Assembly (NCBI RefSeq): GCF_000332975.1
Contig: NZ_BANR01000022.1
Coordinates: 39,778 to 103,777, forward strand
Direction: 5' to 3'
Source of the DNA: Gordonia aichiensis NBRC 108223
GTDB taxonomy: Bacteria; Actinomycetota; Actinomycetes; Mycobacteriales; Mycobacteriaceae
Length of the DNA: 64,000 nucleotides
Shown here: positions 38,030-48,189 of the stretch, piece after piece
Position numbering within the stretch: the first letter of the stretch is position 1
Layout of the letters: each line of letters starts with the position of its first letter
Made by a program: the position numbers and the translations under genes
Notes under the pieces: generated by a model
What the model was told of the DNA's origin: nothing
What the model saw: the letters and a program-made list of their open reading frames with translations, nothing else
Databases searched by the model: none

Positions 38030-38641
38030 ATGTCCAGCCCCCACTTCGATGCCGACGTCAAGCCCGCACAGGCGCTCATCGTCGTCGACGTGCAGAACGA
38101 TTTCTGCGAGGGCGGCGCGCTCGGCGTGAACGGCGGCACGGCGGTCGCACGGTCGCTCGCGTCGCTGACCGGCGAGTACGACATCGTCGTCGCGACGCGC
38201 GATTACCACATCGATCCCGGTGCGCACTTCTCCGACGATCCCGATTTCGTCGACACCTGGCCACCCCACTGCCGGGTCGGGACCGACGGCGTCGCATTCT
38301 CCCCCGAATTCGATACCTCTGCGGTCCAGGAGGTGTTCTCCAAGGGCGAGTACAGCGCTGCCTACTCCGGATTCGAGGGCGTCGCCGCCGACGGCACCAC
38401 TCTGGCCGACTGGCTTCGTGCACACGACGTACGCAGCGTCGACGTCGTGGGCATCGCCACCGACCACTGCGTGCGGGCCACCGCTGTCGATGCCGCTACG
38501 CAGGGGTTCGACACCCGCGTTCTGCTGAACTTCACCGCTGCGGTGTCCGAACCCACGGCCGACGCCGCGCTGACCACGATGAGCAAGGCGGGCGTGACGC
38601 TCGTCGGCGATCTCGTCTATGGCGGACAGGCCGCGTCCTAG
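38030..38641 (+). CDS. pncA: Nicotinamidase (pyrazinamidase)
   Basis: PncA hydrolyses nicotinamide to nicotinate, feeding the upstream pncB product. The 203-residue enzyme has the catalytic triad: Asp in LIVVDVQNDF, Lys in FSKGEYSAAYSG and Cys in IATDHCVRAT. The metal site is DYHIDPGAHF. The same enzyme activates pyrazinamide in mycobacteria. GAGGAG lies 7 nt before the ATG. The stop TAG overlaps the GTG of dinG by one base. Confidence 0.94.
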   Translation: MSSPHFDADVKPAQALIVVDVQNDFCEGGALGVNGGTAVARSLASLTGEYDIVVATRDYHIDPGAHFSDDPDFVDTWPPHCRVGTDGVAFSPEFDTSAVQEVFSKGEYSAAYSGFEGVAADGTTLADWLRAHDVRSVDVVGIATDHCVRATAVDAATQGFDTRVLLNFTAAVSEPTADAALTTMSKAGVTLVGDLVYGGQAAS

Positions 38642-40764
38642 TGCCGGAGGCAGCAGCCGTAACCGGCATCCCACCGGTGACCGATCTTCTCGAGACCGCC
38701 GTGACCGCGCTCTCGGGCAAGCGTCGCGACGGGCAGGTCCGGATGGCCTCCGCGGTCGCCAACGCGATCGACACCGGCCAGCACCTCGCGGTGCAGGCGG
38801 GCACCGGCACGGGAAAATCCTTGGCCTACCTCGTACCTGCCATCAGGCATGCCGTCGAATCGGGCGACACCGTGGTGGTCTCCACCGCCACTATCGCGTT
38901 GCAGCGGCAGTTGGTCGAGCGCGATCTGCCCCGGCTCGCCAAGGCACTCGCGGCGGCACTCGGCCGCGAGCCGACCTTCGCAATTCTCAAGGGCCGCGGA
39001 AATTACTTGTGCCTCAACAAGATCCACGCGGGAACGGTCGAGGAGCCCGACACCGAACTGTTCGACGCCTTCGAGTTGTCCCGCACCGGCCGCGAGGTCA
39101 CCCGGTTACGTGAGTGGGTCTCCGACACCGAGACGGGCGATCGCGACGATCTGAGCCCCGGCGTCGCCGATCGGTCGTGGCGCCAGGTCAGCGTCACCTC
39201 GCGTGAATGCCTCGGAGCGTCGAACTGCTCGTACGCGGACGACTGCTTCGCCGAACGCGCCAGACGGACGTCGGGGCAGGTCGACGTCGTGGTGACCAAC
39301 CACGCGCTGCTCGCGATTGACGCGATGAGCCCGGCCAATGTCCTGCCCGACCACCGCGTCGTGATCGTCGACGAGGCACACGACCTCGTCGACCGGATCA
39401 CATCGGTGTCCACAGCCGATCTCTCGGCGACATCGATCGCCGTCGCGGCGCGTCGCTGCGGGAAGCTGATCGATGAGGAGACGGTCGACGCACTCGTCGG
39501 CGCGGGCGAGCAACTCGGCGACATGCTCGACGACGCGCCCAAACGAGAGTGGACGGCCATGCCCGCGGACGCCTCGCTGGTTCTGGCGACGCTGCGCGAT
39601 CGGTTGTGGCAGGCGCGCTCGGCCATCGGCCCGGCGCGCGGTCCCGGCGGAACCGATGACGGCCAGGGGGCCGCACGGTCTGCGGCCCTCACCTCGCTGG
39701 AGGAGCTCCACGACACCGCTGTCCGCATCCTCGGCGCGTTCGACGAACCCGATCCGTCGAAACGACGCGACGTCGTGTGGGTCGCCGAGGAACGCACGGG
39801 CCGATCCGAGGCATCGACGCGCACGGTACTGCACATCGCACCGCTGTCGGTGGGCGGGCTGCTACGCGCGACGCTGTTCACCGAATCGACGGTGATCCTC
39901 ACCTCGGCGACGCTCACCATCGGTGGCTCCTTCGACGCGCTGGCCGCCACCTGGGGCCTGCCCGCAGCAGGACGCGGCACCGACACCCCGGCCGCCGACG
40001 ACATCGCACTTGGTGACGCCCGCAACGACACACCGGCGCGCGACGTCACCGCGACGGGCAGCGCGGCGCCGTCGGACGGTTCGACGATGCGGTGGACAGG
40101 CCTCGACGCCGGCTCACCCTTCGACTACCCGCGCTCGGCGATCCTCTACGTCGCACGCCACCTGCCGCGGCCGGGACGTGATTCCATCGCACCGGCGACA
40201 CTCGACGAACTCGCGGCACTCACCGAGGCCGCGGGCGGGCGCACACTGGGGCTGTTCTCGTCCATGCGTGCGGCCCGCGAGGCCAGCGAAGCGTTACGCG
40301 AGCGCAGCGACCTCCCCATTCTGTGCCAGGGCGACGACACGACCGCGGCGCTGGTCGCACGCTTCGCGGAGGACCCGCGCACCTGCCTGTTCGGCACGCT
40401 CTCGCTCTGGCAGGGTGTCGACGTCCCCGGCCCGTCACTCTCGTTGGTGATCATCGACCGCATTCCGTTCCCGCGGCCCGACGACCCGTTGCTCGGTGCA
40501 CGCCAACGCGCGGTCACCGCGCGTGGCGGCAACGGGTTCTTGTCCGTGGCCGCCAATCACGCGGCACTCCTACTCGCTCAGGGCGCCGGACGACTGCTGC
40601 GCTCGGTCGACGATCGTGGCGTCGTGGCTGTTCTCGACTCGCGCCTGGCGACAGCCGGTTACGGCGGCTATCTGCTGGCCTCGATGCCGCCGTTCTGGCG
40701 CACCACCGACCGTGATGTCGTCCGCGCGGCACTCGGCAGACTCGCCGCCGTACCGCTACGGTGA
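38641..40764 (+). CDS. dinG: DinG-family ATP-dependent DNA helicase
   Basis: This 707-residue SF2 5'-3' helicase of the XPD/DinG group has Walker A AGTGTGKSLAY near residue 55, Walker B IVDEAHDLVD near 242, and four cysteines near 123, 190, 196 and 202 (LCLNK, RECLGASNCSYADDCF) that form the Fe-S cluster. The C-terminal motifs are SLWQGVDVPG and QGAGRLLRS. It resolves R-loops, D-loops or G-quadruplexes. Translation is coupled to pncA by TAGTG. Confidence 0.92.
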   Translation: MPEAAAVTGIPPVTDLLETAVTALSGKRRDGQVRMASAVANAIDTGQHLAVQAGTGTGKSLAYLVPAIRHAVESGDTVVVSTATIALQRQLVERDLPRLAKALAAALGREPTFAILKGRGNYLCLNKIHAGTVEEPDTELFDAFELSRTGREVTRLREWVSDTETGDRDDLSPGVADRSWRQVSVTSRECLGASNCSYADDCFAERARRTSGQVDVVVTNHALLAIDAMSPANVLPDHRVVIVDEAHDLVDRITSVSTADLSATSIAVAARRCGKLIDEETVDALVGAGEQLGDMLDDAPKREWTAMPADASLVLATLRDRLWQARSAIGPARGPGGTDDGQGAARSAALTSLEELHDTAVRILGAFDEPDPSKRRDVVWVAEERTGRSEASTRTVLHIAPLSVGGLLRATLFTESTVILTSATLTIGGSFDALAATWGLPAAGRGTDTPAADDIALGDARNDTPARDVTATGSAAPSDGSTMRWTGLDAGSPFDYPRSAILYVARHLPRPGRDSIAPATLDELAALTEAAGGRTLGLFSSMRAAREASEALRERSDLPILCQGDDTTAALVARFAEDPRTCLFGTLSLWQGVDVPGPSLSLVIIDRIPFPRPDDPLLGARQRAVTARGGNGFLSVAANHAALLLAQGAGRLLRSVDDRGVVAVLDSRLATAGYGGYLLASMPPFWRTTDRDVVRAALGRLAAVPLR

Positions 40765-40880
40765 ATCTGACGCCCGGATCGGACCTCCCGACCCGACGAC
40801 ATCACTACAGTGAGATCAAGAGTGTGGGATCGATGAGGACTCCCGGCCGTACGCGTGGCCGCTGACGAGAGGGGGCCGAA

Positions 40881-42881
40881 GTGATCGGCCGGATGGGCAT
40901 CGACGACATCCAACCATTGATCTCCGCAGGGCAGTTCCCTGCCAAATGCGTTGTCGGAGAGATGATCCCGATCAGCGCAACGGCATGGCGCGAGGGTCAC
41001 GACGCGCTCGGGGTCACCCTGCACGTCGAGACCCCGTATCGCACCTCGTTCGACGTGCGGATGTCCGCGTCCACCGAGCCCGACGTCTACAACGCGGCCA
41101 TCGTGCCCGACGCCGTCGGCTACTGGACCTTCCGCATCGAGGCGTGGAGCGACCCGTACTCGACGTGGCGCTCGGCCGTCACCAAGAAGATCGACGCCGG
41201 CCAGGGCGCAGAAGACCTCGCCAATGACCTCGAGATCGGGGCGCAGGTACTCACCCGAGGCGCGCAGCTCGTGGAGGGCGACGACCGCCAGTTGCTGCTC
41301 GACGCCGTCGAGTCGCTCCGCTCGCGGCGCAGGCGCGTCGAGAACCGCGTCGGGATGGCACTGTCGGACGAGGTCGCCGAACTGCTGGACGCATATCCGG
41401 TTCGCGAGCTGGTGACCAAGAGCCGCAACCTACGGATCTGGACCGATCGTCGCCGCGCGCTCTACGGCTCGTGGTATGAGATGTTCCCGCGCTCGACGGG
41501 CGGGTGGGACAACGACGGAAGACCTGTGCACGGTACCTTCCTCACCGCAGCCGCGGATCTCTCCCGCATCGCCGACATGGGGTTCGACGTCGTCTACCTC
41601 CCCCCGATCCACCCGATCGGTGAGGTCAACCGCAAGGGACCCAACAACACGCTGGTCGCGGCGCCCGACGACGTCGGTTCACCGTGGGCGATCGGATCCG
41701 CCGAGGGCGGGCACGACGCCATTCATCCACGGCTCGGCTCTCAGGACGACTTCGAGTACTTCCTCTCTCGCGCCGCAGAACTCGGGATGGAGGTCGCCCT
41801 CGACCTGGCGCTGCAGACCGCCCCCGACCACCCGTGGGCGAGCGAGCACCCGGACTGGTTCACCACGCTGCCAGACGGCACCATCGCCTACGCGGAGAAT
41901 CCACCCAAGAAGTACCAGGACATCTACCCCCTCAACTTCGACAATGACCGCAATGGAATCTACCGCGCGGTACTCGAGATCGTCTTGGCGTGGAACAAGC
42001 TGGGCGTGAAGATCTTTCGGGTCGACAACCCTCACACCAAGCCGCCGAACTTCTGGGAATGGCTCATCACGGAGGTCAAGAAGCGCGACCGCGACGTCTT
42101 GTTCCTCGCCGAGGCCTTCACGCGGCCCGCGCGGCTCTACGGCCTTGCGCGCCTCGGCTTCAGCCAGTCGTACACCTACTTCACGTGGAAGACGGCGAAG
42201 TGGGAGCTCGAGGAGTTCGGCCGCGAGATCGCCGCACACGCCGACGACTCACGACCGAACCTGTTCGTCAACACGCCCGACATCCTGCACGAGAGCCTGC
42301 AGCACGGCGGACCGGGCATGTTCGCCCTGCGCGCGGCACTGGCAGCGACACTGTCGCCGACCTGGGGGGTGTACAGCGGCTATGAGCTCTACGAGCACGT
42401 CGCTGTGCGCGAGGGCAGCGAGGAGTACCTGAACTCGGAGAAGTACGAGCTGCGCCCGCGCGACTACAAGGGCGCAGCGAGCCGTGGCGAGTCGCTGGAA
42501 CCGTGGATCACGTCGCTCAATGAGATCCGACGACGTCATCCCGCCCTACAACAGTTGCGCAACATCACCTTTCACCACCTCGACAATCCAGCCCTGATCG
42601 CCTACTCGAAGCTCGATCCCGTGTCGGGCGACCGCGTCGTCGTGGTGGTCAACATCAACCCGTTCGGCGCGGAGGAGTCGACGCTGTGGCTCGACATGCC
42701 TGCGCTCGGATTCGACTGGCAGGAGCGCTTCGTCGGCACAGACGAGGTCTCCGGCGAGGAATTCACCTGGGGCCAGGCCAATTACGTCCGGCTCGAACCG
42801 TGGCGGGCGGTCGCGCACATCGTGGCCCTGCCGCCCCTTGACCCCGACGCCGCCCGCCGACTCTCCTACCGAATCCAGTGA
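40881..42881 (+). CDS. glgE: Alpha-1,4-glucan:maltose-1-phosphate maltosyltransferase
   Basis: GlgE extends alpha-glucans with maltosyl units from maltose 1-phosphate. The 666-residue GH13_3 enzyme has an N-terminal beta domain ([19 protein letters not shown]), the catalytic barrel with the nucleophile near 381 in [14 protein letters not shown] and the acid/base near 409 in LAEAFTRP, and the substrate loop [19 protein letters not shown] precedes the GTG at a normal distance. It is followed by glgB with 7 nt between, so the pair forms the polymerising and branching steps of one pathway. The glgP gene that lies nearby in M. tuberculosis is absent from this position. Confidence 0.96.
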   Translation: MIGRMGIDDIQPLISAGQFPAKCVVGEMIPISATAWREGHDALGVTLHVETPYRTSFDVRMSASTEPDVYNAAIVPDAVGYWTFRIEAWSDPYSTWRSAVTKKIDAGQGAEDLANDLEIGAQVLTRGAQLVEGDDRQLLLDAVESLRSRRRRVENRVGMALSDEVAELLDAYPVRELVTKSRNLRIWTDRRRALYGSWYEMFPRSTGGWDNDGRPVHGTFLTAAADLSRIADMGFDVVYLPPIHPIGEVNRKGPNNTLVAAPDDVGSPWAIGSAEGGHDAIHPRLGSQDDFEYFLSRAAELGMEVALDLALQTAPDHPWASEHPDWFTTLPDGTIAYAENPPKKYQDIYPLNFDNDRNGIYRAVLEIVLAWNKLGVKIFRVDNPHTKPPNFWEWLITEVKKRDRDVLFLAEAFTRPARLYGLARLGFSQSYTYFTWKTAKWELEEFGREIAAHADDSRPNLFVNTPDILHESLQHGGPGMFALRAALAATLSPTWGVYSGYELYEHVAVREGSEEYLNSEKYELRPRDYKGAASRGESLEPWITSLNEIRRRHPALQQLRNITFHHLDNPALIAYSKLDPVSGDRVVVVVNINPFGAEESTLWLDMPALGFDWQERFVGTDEVSGEEFTWGQANYVRLEPWRAVAHIVALPPLDPDAARRLSYRIQ

Positions 42882-42888
42882 GTTCATC

Positions 42889-45096
42889 GTGACCAGCACA
42901 ATGCCCGATCCTTTCGCCTCCGACCACGACCTCCGCCGTCTGATGTCGACGACGCATCCCGACCCACACTCTTTCCTCGGCGCGCACGACGCTCCCGGCG
43001 GCTACACGATCCTGCGGACGCTGCGTCCCGACGCCATCTCGGTGTCGGCGGTCATCGGCGGCGTCGACTATCCGATGCATCATCAGACCGACGATCTGTT
43101 CGTCGTGACCGTGCCGGTCGCCGATCTGATCGATTACCGCTATCGGGTCGTCTATCCCGACGGACAGGGAGGCACAAGGGAATTCATCGTCGCCGATGGG
43201 TATCGCTTTCTGCCGAGCATCGGCGAACTCGATCTGCACCTGTTCTCCGAGGGACGCCATGAGGAATTGTGGAAGGTCCTCGGTGCGCACATCGTCACCT
43301 ACACCACGCCCGACGGTGAGGTGTCCGGTACGACGTTCTCGGTGTGGGCACCCAACGCGCACGGCGTCGTCGTGATCGGCGATTTCGACGGGTGGAGCGG
43401 ACGCTCGGCACCCATGCGGTCGATGGGGCCGTCGGGAGTGTGGGAACTGTTCATACCCGACGTCGGCGAGGGCACGTTGTACAAGTTCCGTGTCCACGGT
43501 GCCGACGGCGCGATCCACGACAAGGCCGATCCGATGGCAAGGCGTACCGAGGTGCCGCCTGCCACTGCGTCGGTGGTGACCGACTCGCGATACACGTGGT
43601 CGGACGACGACTGGATCGAGCGCCGAACGGTGAGCGAACCCACCCGCGAACCGATGAGCGTGTACGAGGTACACCTCGCCTCGTGGCGCAAGGGGCTCGA
43701 CTACCGCGAACTCGCTGAGCAACTCGGTGATTACGTGACGGAGAAGGGTTTCACCCACGTCGAGTTCCTACCTGTTGCCGAGCATCCGTTCGGCGGGTCG
43801 TGGGGTTATCAGGTGACGTCGTACTACGCGCCGACATCGCGCTTCGGCACGCCGGACGATTTCCGGTACCTTGTCGATCATCTGCATTCGCTGGGAATCG
43901 CCGTGCTGATCGATTGGGTACCCGCGCACTTCCCCAAGGACGAATGGGCTCTCGCGCGCTTCGACGGTACTCCCCTCTACGAGAACGCCGACCCGATGCG
44001 CGGCGAGCAACTCGATTGGGGCACATATGTATTCGACTTCGGGCGCCGCGAAGTGCGCAACTTCCTCGTCGCCAACGCGATCTACTGGATCGACGAGTTC
44101 CACGTCGACGGATTGCGCGTCGACGCGGTGGCCTCGATGCTCTACCTCGACTACTCCCGACCGACGGGCGGGTGGCGGCCGAACATCTACGGCGGGCGCG
44201 AGAACCTCGAGGCCGTCCAGTTCCTGCAGGAGACCAACGCCACGGTCCACAAGCTCTTTCCCGGCGCGGTGACCGTCGCCGAGGAGTCGACAGCGTGGCC
44301 CGGAGTCACGCGCATGACCGATCTCGGCGGCCTGGGGTTCAGCTTCAAATGGAACATGGGCTGGATGCACGACACCCTGGGTTACCTGGGTCGCGACCAG
44401 ATCCACCGCAGTTTCCACCATCACGAGATCACGTTCTCACTGATGTACGCATGGAGCGAGAATTTCGTCCTGCCGCTCTCACACGACGAGGTGGTACACG
44501 GCAAGGGCACTCTGTTCAGTCGCATGCCGGGCGACTCGTGGACGAAAGCCGCAGGCGTACGGGTGTTTTTGGCGTATCAGTGGTCGCATCCGGGCAAGCA
44601 GCTGCTGTTCATGGGCCAGGAATTCGGCCAGACGGCCGAGTGGGCCGACAATCGCAGCCTCGACTGGTATCAGCTCCAGGGCTGGGAAGGTGAACTCCAC
44701 CGCGGGATCTCGGCACTGACCACCGATCTCAACAGGATCTATCGGAACAGTCCCGCGCTCTTCAGCCAGGACACCGACTCCGCCGGCTACGAGTGGATCG
44801 ACGCCAACGACACCGCCAACAACGTGATCAGCTTCCTCCGGTGGGGTTCGGACGGCTCGGTGATGGCGTGCCTGTTCAATTTCTCCGGAATCGACCGAAG
44901 CGACTATCGGGTCGGGCTCCCCCGCGGCGGCACGTGGACGGAGGTCCTCAACACCGACGCCGCCGCCTACAGCGGAGCGGGCAAGGGCAACCTCGGTGCG
45001 GTGACGGCCGACGGCCCCGGCTGGCACGGACGTGAGGTGTCGGCATCGGTCATGCTGCCCGCCAATTCGGCGATCTGGCTAGCGCCTGCCGACTGA
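42889..45096 (+). CDS. glgB: 1,4-alpha-glucan branching enzyme
   Basis: This 735-residue GH13_9 branching enzyme introduces alpha-1,6 branches into glycogen or capsular glucan. The two N-terminal beta domains ([11 protein letters not shown] and [19 protein letters not shown]) precede the barrel. The nucleophile is near 411 in [17 protein letters not shown], the acid/base near 464 in [11 protein letters not shown], and [15 protein letters not shown] follows. GTG was chosen as start (7 nt after the glgE stop). The ATG at 42901 is an alternative, and the open frame begins 17 codons earlier within glgE. Confidence 0.95.
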   Translation: MTSTMPDPFASDHDLRRLMSTTHPDPHSFLGAHDAPGGYTILRTLRPDAISVSAVIGGVDYPMHHQTDDLFVVTVPVADLIDYRYRVVYPDGQGGTREFIVADGYRFLPSIGELDLHLFSEGRHEELWKVLGAHIVTYTTPDGEVSGTTFSVWAPNAHGVVVIGDFDGWSGRSAPMRSMGPSGVWELFIPDVGEGTLYKFRVHGADGAIHDKADPMARRTEVPPATASVVTDSRYTWSDDDWIERRTVSEPTREPMSVYEVHLASWRKGLDYRELAEQLGDYVTEKGFTHVEFLPVAEHPFGGSWGYQVTSYYAPTSRFGTPDDFRYLVDHLHSLGIAVLIDWVPAHFPKDEWALARFDGTPLYENADPMRGEQLDWGTYVFDFGRREVRNFLVANAIYWIDEFHVDGLRVDAVASMLYLDYSRPTGGWRPNIYGGRENLEAVQFLQETNATVHKLFPGAVTVAEESTAWPGVTRMTDLGGLGFSFKWNMGWMHDTLGYLGRDQIHRSFHHHEITFSLMYAWSENFVLPLSHDEVVHGKGTLFSRMPGDSWTKAAGVRVFLAYQWSHPGKQLLFMGQEFGQTAEWADNRSLDWYQLQGWEGELHRGISALTTDLNRIYRNSPALFSQDTDSAGYEWIDANDTANNVISFLRWGSDGSVMACLFNFSGIDRSDYRVGLPRGGTWTEVLNTDAAAYSGAGKGNLGAVTADGPGWHGREVSASVMLPANSAIWLAPAD

Positions 45097-45132
45097 CCGG
45101 GCACCGGCGCGACTCCGCTCGGAGCCTCGAGC

Positions 45133-46128
45133 TCAGAACAGCGCTGCGGCCAGCTTCCGACGCGCGGACACGACGAACGGTTCAGCCGGATCGAAAAGCT
45201 CGAACAGCTCGAGAAGTCGTGTGCGGGCACGCGTACGGTCGTCGCCGGACGTCGCCTTGACCACGTCGATGATGCGCGCGAACGCAGCCTCGGGATCCTG
45301 CCCGAGCAGCAGGACATCTGCGGCAGCGAGTTGGGCGTCGACATCGGTCGGGGCCGCGTTCTCGACGATCGCGGGATCGTGTGCCTGCGCACGGAGCATG
45401 AAGTCGAGGTTTCGCACCAACGATGCGGCCTCGACGTTGTCGGGCTCGGCCTCGAGGATCGCCCGGTAATCGGCGAGCGCGCCGTCGAAATCGCCGGCGT
45501 TCATCTTGTCCTCGGCGGCGATCATGCGCGGATCATCGGCGGCTTCCTGCTCGGTATCGGCGCTCGGCGCGCCGGACAGGGCGCCGCCGACCTGGGCGAG
45601 GATCTGATCGATCCAGTCGGCTATCTCGGCCTCCGGCCGCGCACCGTTGAACGCGGCGACTGGCTGGCCGGCAGCAAGCGCCACGACCGTCGGGATCGAC
45701 TGCACACCGAATGCCTGCGCGATCTGCGGGTTGGCGTCGACGTCGATCTTGGCGAGCACCCACGATCCGCCCGAGGCATTCGCGAGTTTCTCCAGCACCG
45801 GTGACAGCTGCTTACACGGCCCGCACCACTCGGCCCACAGGTCGACAAGGACTAGCTGCCGGGTGGACCTGGCAAGGACTTCGGTCTCGAAGGTCGCGTC
45901 GGTGACGTCGATGACGCTCGGCCCCGCCGGAGGGCTACCGTCGGGAGAGTGCGCAGACGGTGTCGTTTGCTGCCGCACCTGCGTTCGTTGCGCGTCGGCG
46001 CGCTCCTTGAGTGCCGAGAGATCGACCGCGCCGGACATGGCGACGGTCGCTGCGGCTTGCTGACGTGCTGCTGCCGCAGCCTGAGCGCGTGCGGCATTTC
46101 CCTGGGGCCTTGGGGTCGGTCGTGTCAC
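45133..46128 (-). CDS. Thioredoxin-domain protein with TPR-like C-terminus (CnoX/YbbN-like)
   Basis: The protein has 331 residues. Residues ~1-70 are a low-complexity Ala/Gln region, ~72-180 form a thioredoxin domain with VDLWAEWCGPCKQLSPVL carrying the redox-active Cys pair, and ~190-330 form helical repeats (DFDGALADYRAILEAEPDNVEAA). This layout is that of CnoX/YbbN chaperone-thioredoxins that protect proteins from oxidation; the orthologue is Rv1324. The GTG start overlaps the MFS stop (GTGA). Disulfide reductase versus holdase role is not decided by sequence. Confidence 0.9.
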   Translation of the reverse strand: MTRPTPRPQGNAARAQAAAAARQQAAATVAMSGAVDLSALKERADAQRTQVRQQTTPSAHSPDGSPPAGPSVIDVTDATFETEVLARSTRQLVLVDLWAEWCGPCKQLSPVLEKLANASGGSWVLAKIDVDANPQIAQAFGVQSIPTVVALAAGQPVAAFNGARPEAEIADWIDQILAQVGGALSGAPSADTEQEAADDPRMIAAEDKMNAGDFDGALADYRAILEAEPDNVEAASLVRNLDFMLRAQAHDPAIVENAAPTDVDAQLAAADVLLLGQDPEAAFARIIDVVKATSGDDRTRARTRLLELFELFDPAEPFVVSARRKLAAALF

Positions 46129-47360
46129 CCTTCCAGTGTGTCACGTGTGTCCCGACGGCTCACCGCTCGTGCGGCGGGACGCACGACCGGTGCCGCCACC
46201 AACGCGAACAGCAGAGCTCCGATGACGGGGGTCAGGCCGATGGACACCCCTGAGTGACCGGCAATGAATCCGACGATTGCCGGTCCCGACAGCATCCCGA
46301 GGTAGCCGCAGCCCACGACGGCCGAGATTGCACGTCCGCTCGACGACGTCGTGAGATTGCCTGCGGCAGTGAAGATCTGCGGGATCAGTCCGGCAAGCCC
46401 CACCCCGAACACAGTCCAGCCGACGATCGCGGTGACAGGCTCCGGGGCGAGGATCGCCACGGTGATCCCGACCATGCCGAGCGCGGAACCGGTCCGCACC
46501 ACCCAGACCGGGCCGAGTCTGCCTGCAAGCGGGTCGATACCGAAGCGAGCGATCGTCATCGCCGCACTGAACGCACCGAAGGCCACCGCACCGACGGCAT
46601 CACGGGTGTCGAAACCTTCGACGATCTGCAGCGCGCTCCAGTCATAGGCGGTCCCCTCGGCCAGCATGAGCACGAACGCCACGGCCGCGAGGATCACCAG
46701 GCGGCGCACATCCAGCCCGTGCCACCACCGTTCCCGCGGGGCTTGTTCGTCACCTACATCGGGGTCGCTCGACGCCGAGCCCGTTTCCCCCGACGCGCCG
46801 ACGACTCTCGTGTCATCCGGCGCGACGAGCCCGCGCGCGGCCACCGCGACCACCACCAGCCCCACGAGCACCGACACGCCGACCGTCGCAACGACGCCGA
46901 CCCCCGCCCACAGCGTCGCGGCGACGACAAGCGATCCGGCGAGTCCGCCGAGCGAGAAGAATCCGTGAAACGACGACATGATGGGCCGGCGATAGGCGCG
47001 TTCCACGGCGACGGCCTGTGCATTCATCGAGACATCGAGGCTGCCGTTGACGAATCCGAAGACCGCGAGGGCCGCCGCGAGCGCAGTGGTGCTCGACGCC
47101 AGCGCGGGTCCGAGCATGACCGGACACAGCAGGGTCGCTGCGACCACCGTCGTGAAACGCGAACCGAATCGGTCCAAAGCATGCCCGCTGACCTGCATGC
47201 CCACGAATGCCGCGCCCCCGAGCAGGAGTAGGAGTCCGCCGAGTTGTTCGTGCGAGGTAGACGTGTGAGCGGTGATGACGGGGATGTGGGCAACCCACAG
47301 TGCGGCGAGAAAACCATTGAGGAAGAAGATCACCGAGACCGCACCGCGTGCGCGGTGCAT
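46125..47360 (-). CDS. MFS transporter
   Basis: This 411-residue protein has about twelve transmembrane helices with a central acidic loop (residues ~195-225). Features include the start VIFFLNGFLAALWVAHIP, the loop 2-3 motif GHALDRFGSRFT and FGFVNGSLDVSMNAQAV. It resembles the Ybj/FucP-like sugar or drug MFS group, but the substrate is unknown. It lies 32 nt downstream of the thiamine-binding protein gene and overlaps the thioredoxin gene, so one transcript carries all three. A thiamine link is only a guess from position. Confidence 0.82.
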   Translation of the reverse strand: MHRARGAVSVIFFLNGFLAALWVAHIPVITAHTSTSHEQLGGLLLLLGGAAFVGMQVSGHALDRFGSRFTTVVAATLLCPVMLGPALASSTTALAAALAVFGFVNGSLDVSMNAQAVAVERAYRRPIMSSFHGFFSLGGLAGSLVVAATLWAGVGVVATVGVSVLVGLVVVAVAARGLVAPDDTRVVGASGETGSASSDPDVGDEQAPRERWWHGLDVRRLVILAAVAFVLMLAEGTAYDWSALQIVEGFDTRDAVGAVAFGAFSAAMTIARFGIDPLAGRLGPVWVVRTGSALGMVGITVAILAPEPVTAIVGWTVFGVGLAGLIPQIFTAAGNLTTSSSGRAISAVVGCGYLGMLSGPAIVGFIAGHSGVSIGLTPVIGALLFALVAAPVVRPAARAVSRRDTRDTLEG

Positions 47361-47391
47361 GCGGGATGGTCGAGCACCGACATCAGCCCGA

Positions 47392-47697
47392 TCAGGACAG
47401 ATGTCGCATCACCCGATCGACCTTGCCGGTCAGTTCATCGGTGTGACCGGGACGGATGTCGGCCTTGATCACCAGCCCGACGCGCGGGGCGAGCTCACCG
47501 ACCGCGTCGGCGGCACGTTTGATGACGCCCATCACCGCATCCCAGTCACCCTCGACGTAGGTGAACATCGCCGTGGTCTGGTACGGCAGACCCGATTCGC
47601 GCACGACCCGAACCGCTTCCGCGACGGCCGCGCTCATGCCACCGTCATCGTCGACTGCCTCTCCACCCGACGGGGTGACACTGAACGCGGCAATCAT
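47392..47697 (-). CDS. MTH1187/YkoF-like thiamine-binding protein
   Basis: This 101-residue ferredoxin-like-fold protein of the MTH1187 (DUF77) family begins [13 protein letters not shown], has [24 protein letters not shown] and ends [13 protein letters not shown]. Related proteins bind thiamine or its pyrimidine part at dimer interfaces. AGAGGAG lies 7 nt before the ATG. It heads a leftward group with the MFS transporter. Confidence 0.82.
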   Translation of the reverse strand: MIAAFSVTPSGGEAVDDDGGMSAAVAEAVRVVRESGLPYQTTAMFTYVEGDWDAVMGVIKRAADAVGELAPRVGLVIKADIRPGHTDELTGKVDRVMRHLS

Positions 47698-47759
47698 GCG
47701 GGCTCCTCTGCGCGACGGGTGCGGGATCGGGCGAGCGGTGTCTCAGACCGCGTAATGGA

Positions 47760-48128
47760 TCAGGCCGCGTACTGGGGAGCGGAATCGGACTCGCCGACCG
47801 TCGACAACTCGGCCAGGTGACCATTGCGGCGAGCCCACCACTCGAAGACCAGTGAGCCGAAGGGCGGAAGGCTGGACACCAGGGCCAGCGCGGTCACCGA
47901 CAGGCTCCACCGTAGCGAGATCGCAGTGACGATCGAGATGACCACGAAGAGAACGAATACGATCCCGTGCGTCATGCCGGGAATCGCGACGGCCTCGGTG
48001 TGACCGAGAACCCATTTGAAGAACATCGCCACCAGCAGCGCGGCCCAGGTGATCGCTTCCAGCACAGCGACGAACCGGAATCGCTTGGCCGGCGTGGACA
48101 GATCGAAGAATCGCCTCATGTCAGCCAT
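47760..48128 (-). CDS. DUF3817 membrane protein (second copy)
   Basis: This 122-residue protein has three hydrophobic segments and the DUF3817 pattern: RFRFVAVLEAITWAALLVAMFFK, then GMTHGIVFVLFVVISIV and SSLPPFGSLVFEWW. It is only distantly similar to the DUF3817 protein beside the LprD-like gene. Function unknown. The family's His in the second helix (GMTHG here, PVHGW in the other) is conserved. It starts 62 nt downstream of the fadA4 stop, past a hairpin. Confidence 0.85.
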   Translation of the reverse strand: MADMRRFFDLSTPAKRFRFVAVLEAITWAALLVAMFFKWVLGHTEAVAIPGMTHGIVFVLFVVISIVTAISLRWSLSVTALALVSSLPPFGSLVFEWWARRNGHLAELSTVGESDSAPQYAA

Positions 48129-48144
48129 TGTGCCTGACCCGGAC

Positions 48145-48170
48145 GCCTACTACGACATTGCGTAGTAGGC
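48145..48170 (-). terminator. Hairpin downstream of the thiolase gene
   Basis: A 10-bp perfect stem (GCCTACTACG and complement) with a 6-nt loop lies about 20 nt after the fadA4 stop. There is no T-run. It probably marks the 3' end of that transcript. Confidence 0.55.
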
Positions 48171-48189
48171 ATCCGTGATCGCGACTGTC

